Shown: piece after piece, positions 30,666 to 41,475 of the stretch | Layout: each line of letters begins with the position of its first letter | Position numbering within the stretch: the stretch's first letter is position 1 | Origin: Pythium myriotylum | Lineage: Eukaryota; Oomycota; Peronosporomycetes; Pythiales; Pythiaceae | Assembly (NCBI GenBank): GCA_023091665.1 | Contig: JALJCQ010000013.1 | Location: 3,410,001 to 3,474,000, forward strand | Reading direction: 5' to 3' | Length of the DNA stretch: 64,000 bases | Notes under the pieces: model-generated | The model's database searches: none | Told to the model about the DNA's origin: nothing | Seen by the model: only the letters and a program-made list of their open reading frames with translations | Made by a program: the position numbers and the translations under genes

Positions 30666-31903
30666 ATGGCCGTCGCGAGCATGAGCGCCTTCCCGCCGCC
30701 GCCGCCGGCGCTCGGCGTCTTCGCGCCGCCCACGCCGCTCGTCGTCAAGCGCGACAAGCGCCGTCGCCGTCGCCAGCCGTCCGCCGCCGACGAGGCCTCG
30801 GAGCGCGACGCCAAGCGGTAACTGTTCTCCTCTCGTTCTCCTCCGGTTCTCCTCTCTGATCTCCGCTCCTCGTCCTCCTCCTCCATTAGCCGCGCCGTGC
30901 GTCAGGGCTTCGTCTTCGACTCGACGCCTCATGACGACGCCGAGCGCTCGACGGCGTCCTCGGCGCCCAGCACGTTCGCGTTCCGCGTGCGCAAGCCGTC
31001 GCCGACGGCCGTGGACGCGGCGCAGGCGTCCGAGGCGCTCGCGCGCAAGCAGGAGCGCGCCAAGAAGCGCCAGCGGCTCGAGAAGCGCAGGCGCCAGGCC
31101 GAGAAAGAAGAAGCGCTCGAGGCGGCGCTGCGCGAACGCGGCGCGCTCTCGAGCGACCAGCTCGCGCTCTTCGCCGCCGTGTGCGACCAGGTCAAGCGCG
31201 AGATGCGCAAGACCATGCGCGACTTTGCCCGCTCGGCCGCGCGCGCCGACATCCTGGAACTGAGTACGTCTCGGCGACTCGGAGAATGAAGAGAGAGAGA
31301 GAGAGGCTGACAAAGAATGCTGTGTGTGTGGTGTAGCTGAGAAGAGTCTGGAGGCCATCAAGAGCGGCATGGCCGAGTTCTTGCAGGCGAACCCGCCGTC
31401 GCAGACGATGGAGACGGTCGCGAACCCGGAGAACGCACGGCTCCAGGCCGTGGTCGAGTCGTACGAGGCTCGGATCAAAGAGCTCGAGAAAGAGGAGGCC
31501 GAGTGGACGAAGATGAAAGATTCGATCCTGGCGGAGAACCATACGAGCAGCGGCGAGCCCGAGAGGAAAGAGGTCGAGCTGAGTGTGACCACGGAGATCG
31601 GGAACCTCCAGCGAGCTGTCATCTCCGAGGTCGAGTCTTCGGCAGAGCGGGTGCGTGCAAGACGCTGGCTGGGTGGGACAGGACAGTGTGGGCGGGAAGC
31701 TCACGGTGTGTGGATGGTTTGAGCAGCTACAAGTGATTCAAGACTCGATGGCGAGCATTGACCGGCTAGCACTGCAAGCAGAGATCAAAAAGTCCAAGCT
31801 GTTTGATGCCTTCCACGGAAGCGCGTTCAAAGGATACGCCAAGGACCCGAAGGAGACACTGAGGTCCTTGCTGAAGCTTGCACCACCACGTCCTTCAAAT
31901 TGA
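30666..31903 (+). CDS. Coiled-coil protein, four exons, function not recognised
   Basis: I join 30666-30817, 30890-31263, 31337-31650 and 31727-31903 over introns of 72, 73 and 76 nt; all are GT-AG and the phases (2, 1, 0) agree, giving 338 residues. The start has a good context (TCACCATGG). The N-terminus is Pro-rich, then basic (KRDKRRRRRQ), then RQGFVFDSTP. Residues 105-150 form a strongly charged helix (ARKQERAKKRQRLEKRRRQ), with further heptad-like helices around 175-200 and 215-245, and a C-terminal block KKSKLFDAFHGSAFKGYAK. The helical layout loosely recalls Mis12-complex subunits such as Dsn1, but I see no diagnostic motif, so this is only a suggestion. The first intron is packed with TTCTCC/CTCC repeats and the second has GA and GT runs. 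Polyadenylation may use AATAAA at 31941. Confidence 0.75.
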
Positions 31904-32248
31904 GTTCGGCTTGCATACGGTACGATAATGAACACCCCCTAATAAACCTGCGTTCTTAAGTATTATCAAACCGGCGCGATGAAAAGGTGAAGCGAGAGGA
32001 CGTTTTGGAGGAGTGTTGAGGACAGCGAAAGTCTCGAATGGAATCGTCTTCGAAAAGTGGCCAAGCAGAGGCTATTGGTCTACAAGCAACTCACGAGGCT
32101 GGTATTCACCGTCATGCTTCGCCATCGTCTGGTCTCCATCCGTATTTGGCATCATCCAGTGGGAGCGGGAAGTATGTTGGGAGGCCGGGTGTCGTGCAGT
32201 CGACAGACTGCATGGCAAACTCGATCTTCTCAGGAGTTGACACGTTCA
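31904..32248. other. Convergent 3' intergenic region
   Basis: 345 bases between two convergent genes. It holds an AATAAA at about 31941 for the plus-strand gene. Nothing else supported. Confidence 0.5.
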
Positions 32249-34444
32249 TCAATATACTGTGGTCAGGTTCCGGAGGCACCAAAAACTGGTTCGCGAGTTC
32301 GCAGCGATTTGAAGTAGCTCGCGGCAGTACGGCGTGCCGAAGGCGTTGAACAGTTTCACAGGGAAGTTGTGCACATAGTGTGCGTAACTGTCGATCCATG
32401 ACCAGAAGGTCGAGACGTTGGTATTTTGCAACATCATAGCTCGAAAAACCGGGTTGAGGTGGTTGACATAGCGAGGCAACTCTTGCAGTCGTGACATACT
32501 TGCTTGGAAGAACAGAAGCTGCGGAATCTCCAACATCTCGGTGGACACCACTGTCACCGGTGCCCCTGCGAACGACACCATTGTGGGTTGCAGTCGCGAG
32601 AGAACGTCGGGAACGTTTCTCAGTGGCGAGAAGTCTAGGGTCAGAAGTATTCCTTTGGGCCACTTCGTGTCTAGATCGCTAGGAAGTGTATGCAGGTTCG
32701 TGATACACATGATGAAGGTCACAACACCCTTTGGAAAGTTAGACGACTGGAGGCCGCGAGGCAACTCTCCCGTTGCGGTGAACGTGCGTATCATGTAAAT
32801 TGCTCGAAGGTTCTCGTGGTGTTCCATTGTGAGCGCCGCTGAGTCGGTCCAATCCGTAATCGTCGAGTTGTACAGTTTGATGGTTGTGATGTGGTGATAA
32901 CGACTGATCCTCGTTGGAATCAAGAGCTCTGGACAGTGGCGGACAACTAAACCTGCAGCGCGATCGGGTTCGAAGGTGTCCCATGCCAAGGCAATCGCTT
33001 CGTCATGGCCGCTGGAATGAAGCGTGGAACAGTCGATGTCAATGAGTGAGCAACCGGGTTTGAAAGAGAACCAAGGCTTCAAAGGAAGAGAGCATTTCGC
33101 GTCATTGTGCACGAACTCTGCAGAAAGGTGAATAACGACCAGAGCACAGCCCCACACCACAAAGAGCCCCGGACCAACCGTGTGGACGACGTATGAGATC
33201 AAGCCGTGTATGCAAGTCGATATGGACCTTTTTGATGGGCCTCTCTCTACTCGGTCAGTTTCGGCTTTAGTTATCGCAGCGGCTGACCGTGGGATTTTAG
33301 TCTTTGGCTCGTCAGGAACACTCGTGCTTGGCATGATGGCTTGAGGTACTAGCAATTCGGCAGGGCCTGGTGGTGCTCCTACAACTGGTACGATGGATGC
33401 CTTGAAGTTCGTTGGCATTTCTTGTGTTGCAGTTACCGGTGACATCATCTCCTTGATCGCCTCCATACACTGGATTAACCCTACTGCGAAGACCAAGCGC
33501 AAGGCCATATCAGCCCATGAAGCGATCACCATAATTTGGAACTCTTGCTGCATTCTGGAGAACCATTCATCGTCGAACCAGATATTTCTAGGGAATCCGA
33601 ACCCAGTTGGATCAGTGTACTGAGGCGCGTAAGTCACGAAGATGGCGATGGATACGCCAATTGAAGAGACCACGTCCAGTACGGCGTCGCAGAGAAGGCA
33701 GAGTATACGTCGGAGGGATTCGCGATCACGATAGTATCGATGAAGAAACGGCACAATCCAACAATTCGCGACGAGGAGTGTAAGGTATAATCGGACCAGC
33801 CAGAGACGGGGCAGCACTAAGGTCATTCGATATAGTTGGTACGTCTGAAGTGATGTCTCGATGAGCTCGCGGAGGAGACGCACGTGGTCAAAGTACACGC
33901 TGTCGACCCCCAGGACGCCATCACGCGCGAAAATTAAGCTACCCGTCCGACCAGCTGCTTCTGAGAGGTCATTGAGACTAACCACCAATCTGGAACTTCT
34001 TCTTAGAGAAGTGGCTGATGAAACCGAGGCTGACTCACGTAGTTGTCTGTATTTGCGGTGCAACCGACGGAGAACGCTACTAGCAAAGGCTTTTCGGGTT
34101 AGCGTTGTGGTTACAACCCTCAGATCAGGTTGGAAGACGAGCTTTCGAGCGTGGATCGAAGTTACGACCATGAGTATCATGAAGAACACGTGGATTGCTG
34201 CGACGCAAGCGTGGATTTGCGAGACCTTCGGGTATTCAAAACTCTTGATACCGATGGAGCCCAGATCAAGCTGATGCTGGAGGAAACTAAAGTCGAATTG
34301 GCGATACAGCCACGCAACACCGGCGTAATATGTGAGGTTGAAGGCATGGAGACTAATCAGCCCGATCCAGAAGAGTCCGCGGACCCATGAGTTGGTTTGA
34401 AGCTGTCTTTCGTCAGCGGTTCTACAGTGGTGAGAAAGCGGCAT
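32249..34444 (-). CDS. Polytopic membrane protein with leucine-rich C-terminal ectodomain (family copy 1)
   Basis: One frame of 731 residues. The N-terminal half has hydrophobic helices near residues 24-45, 78-100, 215-235 and 248-272, and the sequence FAVGLIQCMEAIKEM near 320. A Ser/Thr linker follows, then another membrane helix (about 413-440, SYVVHTVGPGLFVVWGCALV). The part after it (450-731) has paired cysteines (KPGCSLIDIDCSTLH) and irregular leucine-rich spacing (ITTIKLYNSTITDWTD, CITNLHTLPSDLDTKWPKG, LTLDFSPLRNVPDVLSRL), ending in FGTPYCRELL. A second member lies at the right edge and shares these landmarks in order (NCYRARI, DLDLYNSTLIQWP, FGSPVC). I know no function; a membrane receptor or adhesion-type protein with a leucine-rich ectodomain is an inference. 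No kinase domain is present. Confidence 0.82.
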   Translation of the reverse strand: MPLSHHCRTADERQLQTNSWVRGLFWIGLISLHAFNLTYYAGVAWLYRQFDFSFLQHQLDLGSIGIKSFEYPKVSQIHACVAAIHVFFMILMVVTSIHARKLVFQPDLRVVTTTLTRKAFASSVLRRLHRKYRQLRESASVSSATSLRRSSRLVVSLNDLSEAAGRTGSLIFARDGVLGVDSVYFDHVRLLRELIETSLQTYQLYRMTLVLPRLWLVRLYLTLLVANCWIVPFLHRYYRDRESLRRILCLLCDAVLDVVSSIGVSIAIFVTYAPQYTDPTGFGFPRNIWFDDEWFSRMQQEFQIMVIASWADMALRLVFAVGLIQCMEAIKEMMSPVTATQEMPTNFKASIVPVVGAPPGPAELLVPQAIMPSTSVPDEPKTKIPRSAAAITKAETDRVERGPSKRSISTCIHGLISYVVHTVGPGLFVVWGCALVVIHLSAEFVHNDAKCSLPLKPWFSFKPGCSLIDIDCSTLHSSGHDEAIALAWDTFEPDRAAGLVVRHCPELLIPTRISRYHHITTIKLYNSTITDWTDSAALTMEHHENLRAIYMIRTFTATGELPRGLQSSNFPKGVVTFIMCITNLHTLPSDLDTKWPKGILLTLDFSPLRNVPDVLSRLQPTMVSFAGAPVTVVSTEMLEIPQLLFFQASMSRLQELPRYVNHLNPVFRAMMLQNTNVSTFWSWIDSYAHYVHNFPVKLFNAFGTPYCRELLQIAANSRTSFWCLRNLTTVY

Positions 34445-34799
34445 TGCTTGTGGCAGCTGCGACCGAGTTCGTCTTGTGAATTGTGGCTTGCGGAGCTATT
34501 TTCCCTTGGAAACCGCCGAACTAGCAGACGAGCTCTTCGGGTCATTTTTAGGAAGCACGACGTGTTCGCGTTTGGTTGGATCTCTCCGGCGTGACTAGGA
34601 CGACGCATCCTTGTCTGCCACCAGGCACAAGCGGTAGGAACTTTCGTAGAGAAAGCGTTAATAACAAGGACAGTTAGTGCCAGTTAATTTTAGCCACAAT
34701 TCTATCATCTTTCGCCACTTGATTAATCGCTGGACACCTGCCGGTGAAGCTTTTCCAAGCTGTTATTACTCCGCCACAACTTTGGGCCTCCCTCAAACG
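34445..34799. other. Intergenic, nothing recognised
   Basis: 355 bases upstream of the membrane/LRR gene; it probably holds that gene's promoter. No named element seen. Confidence 0.4.
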
Positions 34800-36218
34800 G
34801 AGCTTACGTTGGCTGTGCCCTGATACGAAATCGAAGATTTTTGCGGCCCCTTCGTTCGGCAGCTGACTCGATCCGCGGCTGCAAACCGACGCAAGAACAC
34901 TCAACATCGCCAATCGGCTTCTGAGTAGGAAGGGCACTACAGCGATGGCATGTATGCGACGGACGGTCAAATAAAGAAGCCTGGCAAACTATATCCATCA
35001 CGAGCGTGAACCGCGAAGTACTTGGAGAACCCACCCACTCGATCGTGCATATGCGTGGACACGCCACAAGGATGTCAAGAGAAGCTTGCCGACTCCTGGG
35101 GCAATAGGAGAAATCGACAATGTGCAGCACCTCCAGTCAATCAAGCTGCTGAGCTGAGTAGATGCGTAAGGATGGTGGATGAAGCCCGCTGCCGGGGTCA
35201 TTACAGCTCTAGTTCCTTCAGTCTAAGCTGCTCAGGAAGTCAATCTACAGTGGTTCATCTGACCAACTCGAGCTGTCACACGTTATGCTGGGGCTCTCCA
35301 AGCGAGGACAACTCTTGATTATGATCCATCTGAGTCTGTAACCCGGAGCGACAAGTCTTGTCCACTCGTATAGCGACCGGCAGAAGTTATGAACAGCGTC
35401 ACGTGGCAAGTGCGGAAGCGAAGGTGACATCGCTTTCGGTGGGTTGGGTGATCATAGACAAATGCGTTTGGTGGGCAAACGTCCTCGACAGTAGCCTGTC
35501 GTCATCCGCATCGTCGGGTCGGCGGCAATGAGAGAGTTGTTACCTGTGGCCACCAATGCTCTGAAGTTGTGGAAGGCTCGGAGTGACTTGGTCTGAATCA
35601 AGAGACGGGTCAACACGACCTTTGGGTGGAAGATCGCTGGCCCAAACCAGGCAAGACTCTCCCGATTGAAACTGCGGCACAAAGAGATAGCTACGGTCGA
35701 CACGGCCGACATCCCCATCGAGAGGGTCTTTGAACCACAAACGCCCAATACGAATTGGAGCTGCTAGTTCTCGTTCTGTCCTCTAACCTATCGCGCCAGA
35801 AACCGAATATTCTCGGTCCATTCGTTTGGAAACGTACAATGGTTCACCACGACATGAATATCGCTGTAAACCCTGTTCATCGTGCGAGGTAGCTGATCGT
35901 CAAGCCTGTCCAGACGGACCGTACTTCAACGTGGGAAGCTGCGCGATGGCGACTTGCTCGTCAAATCCCCCTGTTGTTGCTCATCTTCCCACCATTGTCC
36001 GTGGACAAAGACCACAATTGCCTGCTTCCATCGCGTTGGCTCGATGAAGGGGTCTCGTCGTAGCCAAGCCCGTGAAAGCAAGACAGTGCCAACCACGCGA
36101 TGGTTCGTTGAGCGCGAGTCTTGCCATCCTCATACTGTCTCACCCCTTGGTCGGAGCATATCGATTGAGGTTGCAGGAGATCAACACGAAGATTGGGGCA
36201 GCTTGTAGGGGCTATCAT
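34800..36218 (-). pseudogene. Decayed copy of the neighbouring LRR-like gene
   Basis: Minus-strand pieces in several frames match the intact gene at 37235-39364 in the same order. AQRTIAWLALSCFHGLGYDE (36.1 kb) corresponds to STLVWFALSCCAGFGGDE; SLAWFGPAIFHP with VATGNNSLIAADPT (35.6 kb) to VAWLGYAIFHP with MAVGNNLLSTGST; KSCPRLESPSITCDSSSWSDE (35.3 kb) to RACPNLTSLRIHHDGSCWSDDE; SLDILVACPRICTIEWVG (35.1 kb) to MLTILEKYPRLKYFGWEG; RLAMLSVLASVCSRG (34.9 kb) to RLAFLSVVRQSTKN. Frameshifts and deletions separate the pieces; the gap between the first two is about 260 bp shorter than in the intact gene. It is a tandem duplicate that has lost its frame. Confidence 0.82.
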
Positions 36219-37234
36219 TGACGCTGTGTTTCAGAAGACACGCAGCTGCCGACTTGGTGGTACCAAGCTGTTGCTATGTGCATGGCCTCGCGCTCACGCA
36301 GTTACTGGCAATCGTGTAGCATGCTGTTTGTTGCTGACAAGGATTCGAAATGATGTAGTTTTCAATGCTTCCGGAAGCTCCAACGACTAGGCTCCACCAT
36401 TGAGAGATGTGGTAGAAAGATAATTGTAATTCTTGTCAATATGGGTTTATACGTATTCTACGCTGTCAATACGAGCTGTAACGCTTCCTCGGACGGCTTG
36501 TCACACTGAAGAGCTTTTGTAGATAGATTGCTGTAACCGCTAAATAAGACTTTGCCGTCCAACTGGGCCTTGGGGTCAGAACCGGCATCCTCACTTCAAC
36601 CGATCATTCGTTGAACCTCGAAGCATCCCGACTGGCTCACTCGACTTACCTCCCTGGCAGTTACTGAAACCGTTACCACACCCACTGCACGCCCACGGAG
36701 GCGCTACACTGGACCATGACTCGTGCCGAGTCGGGACGCTGCTCCTGGCTTCTTCAAATTTCGTTATCCCAATCCTAATTTTTCAAAATACTAGCATGCA
36801 GTGAGAATAGAGCAGTCGCGATACACAGAAAAGGCAGTTTTCGTCACCCTGGGTTGGATCTTCGATCGGTCGCATATCTCGGAGGCGACCGCATTTTTCA
36901 GTTTTCGTGATGCAAAGAGGGAGAGACGGTGATTCAATCTCAATCGTCTCACGAGGAGATAGCTCGTCGATGCGACGAGGTTGTGACGATGCCGGGAATG
37001 CTCATGCCCGGCTTATCCTGGTGGATCACACTGTAAGATACCAGCTTTCAATCGCTGGTCGCACTTCACTCGTGCAGTCAATCGGCTTGACTGTGTTCGA
37101 CTCGCAGAGAGAAACTCGACGAGGAGGGAAGAAAGAGAGATCAGTGGCTGATCGTCACCGTGAAGGGGGATCCTTCGATCAGCTACAAGTCGACAAAGCG
37201 CTCCATTCGCGCTGGAGAGAGACCGTCGTTCATC
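36219..37234. other. Intergenic between the decayed and intact LRR-like copies
   Basis: About 1 kb. It may hold further decayed N-terminal sequence of the pseudogene near 36220-36400, but I cannot align it with confidence. The frame at 36907-37287 (plus) has no recognisable content. Confidence 0.4.
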
Positions 37235-39364
37235 TCAGTCGTCTCGAATGTGGATCAAACGAGGTGAAGAGCTTGACGAGAATTTGAAGATCAGCTTCGC
37301 AATGTCTGGGCTGATTTGGCTCACCACGGACGGGCAATTTTTGGTCGATTGGCGAACCACGCTCAAGAACGCCAGACGACTGTCGAGCCGCATCGGCACG
37401 AGCGCCGTGTTGTGCACACCCGGAGTGATCTCTCCGAGCAACTCCTTTGTGCGCTCGCAGCGTTCGTCATAGGTCGCATTATCCCACTTCTGCCTCGGGT
37501 GGACACCCTCCCAGCCGAAATACTTGAGTCGAGGATACTTCTCGAGGATTGTCAACATGGAGTCGCGGCTCGCCGGGAATCCATTTGGAACGGGCGACAG
37601 CACGCGCAAGATTTCAAGGTCATCGAGCTGACGAGCTTTGAATGGCTTAATAACTTCGGAGCTGTCGACACGCACTTCTAGCGCCTGCAGCCGAGGAATT
37701 TCCGGTGTCAACACCATCATTTCATCATCAGACCAGCACGACCCGTCGTGGTGAATGCGCAGGCTTGTCAGGTTAGGGCACGCGCGCAAGATCGACTGCA
37801 CAGTCTCGGCAGAGAGGCACATATGGCTGACAACGTCGAGGTAGGTGAGCCGCTCGCCAAGAAGTTTGAGCCATCTGAAGAGCAAAACTTCGGTGTGATC
37901 ATCAAGACCGGCAGGTCCAACGTCGAGGCGAAGGCGGCGCACGCACGAAGGCCCAGGCGATCGAGCTTCGACTCGGCGGATACAATCGCGGCGAATCCAG
38001 CCCAAACCTACGCCTGACACGACTGCACGCACCCAGGGCCCCCACTGCGACGCATTCGTCGACGTCACACAGAGAATAACCCTAGAATCGGTTGCGAACG
38101 TGTGGATAACTTCGGATTTGTTGTGCTCGTGAAGGTGGACGGTCGTGCCCCCACGCACAGCGCCTTCGTAGTAGGCGCGACTGGCCGTCGAGCCGGTCGA
38201 GAGCAGGTTGTTGCCAACCGCCATGCGACTCAAGATCTTGAGCTGCTCGACAGGGAGCCGACGAATGTCGACTGAGAGGTTCATAAACGTCGAGTGTTCG
38301 ACTGAGTCCGGGTGGAAGATGGCGTATCCCAGCCAGGCCACGTTGAGATCATGGAAGTCGGCGTGCGCGTGTGGTCCGCTGGAGAGCTGAAGCGTCGAGA
38401 CGGCGTGACTAATTGGGAGCGCCGAGCACACCATTTGACACTTGGACTCGGAGCCCATAACGCCTGAGAGATCGAGCGACTCGATGTGCACGCGCGAGTT
38501 GGTACGCGTTTGGCTCGCGACAAGCGAGTTGACCATACGGTAAGCGCGGAATGGGTTGGAGGTCGAGTGGTGGTACGTGTGCACCAGGATGCGGGCTTCT
38601 GTACGTGCGAGGATGCCCTGAATAGCTACATCGGCACCGAGGTCTTCGTCGTTTATGCACAACAGCAGCGGTCGCAGTTGCGGCAGCTTGGAGGTCGTTG
38701 TATCCAGTTGGATTGTCGGGAGGATCGAGGCGAGCCGCTCGACGCTGACGTGGTCAACCGCAACAGGAATGCTGCGCGTCCATCGATGTGGAATGATATA
38801 GGGCTTGAGTTTGAGCAGGATTTCTTCAATCGGGTCGTTCTCAGTCGACTGGCTCGCGAAAATGCGCAGCATCTTGGACTCGTACCCTTTCTTGGGGAAG
38901 ACGCGCACGCGCGGGAAGACCTTCCCCGGCTGGTCAAAAAAGCCGATGGCATCTGAGACAAGCGGCTGGTAAGGGCAGTACGGGATGCGCGTGAGTGCCG
39001 AGAAGACTTTGAGCCAGAACTGTGGGTTCTCGTCGCCGCCAAAGCCCGCGCAGCACGAGAGCGCGAACCAGACGAGCGTCGAGGCGCGCGCCGCGGCCGC
39101 CGCACCCTTGAGATCCTTGCAATCAAACGGCGACCGGCGGTCGAAGACGAACGAGACCCACTCGTAGCTTTGGACGACGGAAAAGCCCGAGGGATCGGCT
39201 GACGTGAGCCCATCGGTTGCGGCCGCCGTGTCGAGCCGCACAAAGCCCTGTAGTTTGCGCCTCCACGCGAGCGCGATAGCGAGCGCCTCGTTCTCGCTGA
39301 GCACGAGCGCCGAGACAGAGCGGCGGTCGCGCCGCCGCGAGAGCACGGACGCCGCGATCCCCAT
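37235..39364 (-). CDS. Leucine-rich-repeat-like protein, putatively N-myristoylated
   Basis: I start at the ATG at 39364, which gives 709 residues and an N-terminus MGIAASVLSRRRDRRS. Gly-2 and Ser-6 fit the N-myristoylation consensus, and the following basic residues would help membrane binding. The frame is open 83 codons upstream, but that part looks non-coding. Residues 1-250 have no known domain; from about 250 on there are irregular leucine-rich units (HIESLDLSGVMGSESK, AVSTLQLSSG, LTYLDVVSHMCLSAETVQSI, LRACPNLTSLRIHH, LQALEVRVDSSEV, KYPRLKYFGWEGVHP), the style of cysteine/leucine-rich F-box-type repeats, though no F-box is seen. A decayed duplicate lies downstream at 34.8-36.2 kb. Function unknown. 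Confidence 0.82.
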   Translation of the reverse strand: MGIAASVLSRRRDRRSVSALVLSENEALAIALAWRRKLQGFVRLDTAAATDGLTSADPSGFSVVQSYEWVSFVFDRRSPFDCKDLKGAAAAARASTLVWFALSCCAGFGGDENPQFWLKVFSALTRIPYCPYQPLVSDAIGFFDQPGKVFPRVRVFPKKGYESKMLRIFASQSTENDPIEEILLKLKPYIIPHRWTRSIPVAVDHVSVERLASILPTIQLDTTTSKLPQLRPLLLCINDEDLGADVAIQGILARTEARILVHTYHHSTSNPFRAYRMVNSLVASQTRTNSRVHIESLDLSGVMGSESKCQMVCSALPISHAVSTLQLSSGPHAHADFHDLNVAWLGYAIFHPDSVEHSTFMNLSVDIRRLPVEQLKILSRMAVGNNLLSTGSTASRAYYEGAVRGGTTVHLHEHNKSEVIHTFATDSRVILCVTSTNASQWGPWVRAVVSGVGLGWIRRDCIRRVEARSPGPSCVRRLRLDVGPAGLDDHTEVLLFRWLKLLGERLTYLDVVSHMCLSAETVQSILRACPNLTSLRIHHDGSCWSDDEMMVLTPEIPRLQALEVRVDSSEVIKPFKARQLDDLEILRVLSPVPNGFPASRDSMLTILEKYPRLKYFGWEGVHPRQKWDNATYDERCERTKELLGEITPGVHNTALVPMRLDSRLAFLSVVRQSTKNCPSVVSQISPDIAKLIFKFSSSSSPRLIHIRDD

Positions 39365-39778
39365 GGCGAGCGAGGAAGAGCGAAGAGATTTTTGGCAGTC
39401 AATTCGAGCTGATGGCTTCATGTAATTAGCTTGGGTTAGCTGGATTGTCAGAGTGATGGTCTGTTCTGTCAAAAGGTGCTGACGAGCGGCTCCACATTCG
39501 AAAAAGAATGTTGGTGGATCCACCACCATTCCATCGTTCGTGTCACGCGAGACTCGCCCACAAAGGGATGGGTTTGGGTGAGGAAGGAATCCAAAGTACC
39601 CATTCTCTCGCATCCCTCTCTCGTCTCTCTCATCATTCTCGTCTCTCTCATCTCTTGATAGTATTCACCATGGTGTTTACCCCTCTTGAGGACGTCTGGG
39701 TGTACTGCTGTAACAGCATTTTTTTCTTGTGTGTTGCTTAGTCCAAGCGCATCCCTGTGGGAGAAAAACAAAGATCTC

Positions 39779-39813
<35 letters not shown>

Positions 39814-39905
39814 GTTCTTGTGATGCCCAAGAGTTGCGTCCCAACGTCTCACTCTCGAATTTACTCGCGAACAAGCAAGCCTCTTTCAAGCGCTCAACAC
39901 TTCCA
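39365..39905. promoter_or_regulatory. Divergent spacer between the LRR-like gene and the S9 peptidase fragment
   Basis: 541 bases between divergent starts. It contains short CTCTCGTCTCTCTCAT repeats around 39605-39655 and the CT microsatellite listed below. It presumably once served both genes. No specific binding site is recognised. Confidence 0.4.
39781..39810 (+). repeat. CT dinucleotide microsatellite
   Basis: Fifteen uninterrupted CT units lie about 95 bases upstream of the S9 peptidase ATG. If translation began further upstream they would encode an alternating Ser-Leu run; I treat them as leader or promoter sequence. Confidence 0.9.
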
Positions 39906-40080
39906 ATGACCGGTGCATCGTACACGCAAGATCTCCCAGCCGAAATCCCCCTTGGCGTTCTCTTTGGGAACGCTGACAAGAAGAACCCGAGCATCTCGCC
40001 CGACGGAAAGTACTACGCGTACCTGGCTGATGACGCCAACGGCGTCACGAATGTATTCGTCAAGCCGATCCAAAAACAAT
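39906..40080 (+). pseudogene. N-terminal fragment of an S9 (prolyl-oligopeptidase family) peptidase, cut off by LINE B
   Basis: From the ATG at 39906, 58 residues match the start of bacterial and oomycete S9 peptidases: IPLGVLFGNADKKNPSISPD, then GKYYAYLADDANGVTNVFVK, the first blade of the beta-propeller. The expected length is about 650-700 residues; here homology stops at KPIQK and LINE-derived sequence follows within a few bases. The remaining propeller and the catalytic domain are not found in the window, so the gene is broken. The family cleaves short peptides after proline or acylated residues. Confidence 0.75.
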
Positions 40081-40082
40081 GA

Positions 40083-41465
40083 TGGAACCAACGCGTCCCA
40101 CTTCCAGGCCCTCCGAGTGGACGAAAAGTTCTACTCTGCGTGGTCCGGCCCGAAATCGAAAGCCAAGGCTATGGCTAAGAGACTGCGAGAAGTCGTCGAC
40201 ATCTTACGCACCGGAACGGAGCAATCAGTGGAAGAACATGTACTGACACAGACCTCGGCTCCGATACTCCCAGACACTAGCTCGGAATATACTCCAAGTG
40301 AGCCGTCTGAGCCGCGCCCGAAGTCGTCGCCACCTATAGCCCCTCCCCCAGCGGTGGTGATTGATCTGCTAACCCCCCCGGCGCCCATCGACGCACACGA
40401 CAAAGATCAGATGACAAGCCCAGACGTCGGCAAGGATAGTCAGCCCCTGGCAGCTATTCATGAGGTTCATGCAGAGGATCGACCAGAGCCCACGGGCCAG
40501 AAGCTCGCCCCAGCACCACCAGGACTTGCCGTCAGCCTTGCCTTGGAAATGTCTCCGTCGTCGCTTTTCAGCTTGGAATCTCTATCGCAAACTGGGCGGA
40601 GTTCGATGTCCTGCTCACCGGCCACGCCCTTGACCACGGACCAGCTCGACGATCTGCTCAATCGACTTCAGGCGGCCCCGGCACTAGAACCAGAGGACTC
40701 AGCTGCACGCGCACTCCAGCACAGGCCACGGTAGCTAATAGACTGTCTTATTCAACCTGGAGACAAAAGCTCAAAGGTCCAGAGAAAGATGTCTTCAACG
40801 AACTGGCGGCGTTCGACGATGTCTCAGAAAGCCTCAAAGATGATGTGCTTCGGCTCACGCAGGTGGTGAGGAACATCCCGTACCCACAAGTTTGGCTCGC
40901 CACGCAATCGGACGACATCATACAGCACATGGGTAGGGCGTTCGCTTGCATTGGCACGATCCAGATGCTCCACCGTGTCGCGGCAGACGAGCGCATCCAG
41001 CAGGAGACGGCGCAATTCTGCACAGAATGGGCAACGGCGATCGACTCATCCCCACCCCTCCTCGCTTACCGATTGGCCAGACAGATCGACAGATGGAACA
41101 GACTCCGCCATCTTGTCCCGAAACAGGGGCCGCGACTCCACATGGATCCAGAGTATACGGCCCGCTTTCTCGCCGACGCGGAGTGGAACCGCCTCCTGAC
41201 TTTCGCGGCTATGCTCCCTGAGTATCTACGACGCGAGTTCCAAACGGCCCCGACCCCACAGATCTGCGACGGCCTCGCGCTTTGGCTATTGCGCCCAGCC
41301 AGCATCGACTACACGGCCGCGATCTCCGTCGCGTTGAAATACAGAGATTGGAGCGCGCTCGAACTCCTCTTCGCAGATGACCCAGACGTGGCGAATCAGC
41401 ACTCAGCTGCTGGCCACGACAACCGCCCGCCAGCCCACGAGGCCCGCGAGGCGGACCGCAGTTAA
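40083..41465 (+). pseudogene. LINE B ORF1 remnant
   Basis: There are two frames. The first (to 40734) encodes FYSAWSGPKSKAKAMAKRLR followed by a Pro/Ser/Thr-rich stretch. The second (to 41465) encodes VVRNIPYPQVWLATQSDDII and a helical region ending in DWSALELLFADDPD. The second part corresponds to the C-terminal region of LINE A ORF1 (LRALPYPEVALSLL, and LHDWTVGTKLALAG). A frameshift near 40700 separates the two frames. The CCHC knuckle and OTU boxes of LINE A and LINE C are absent. Confidence 0.65.
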
Positions 41466-41475
41466 GGTCGCCTTC

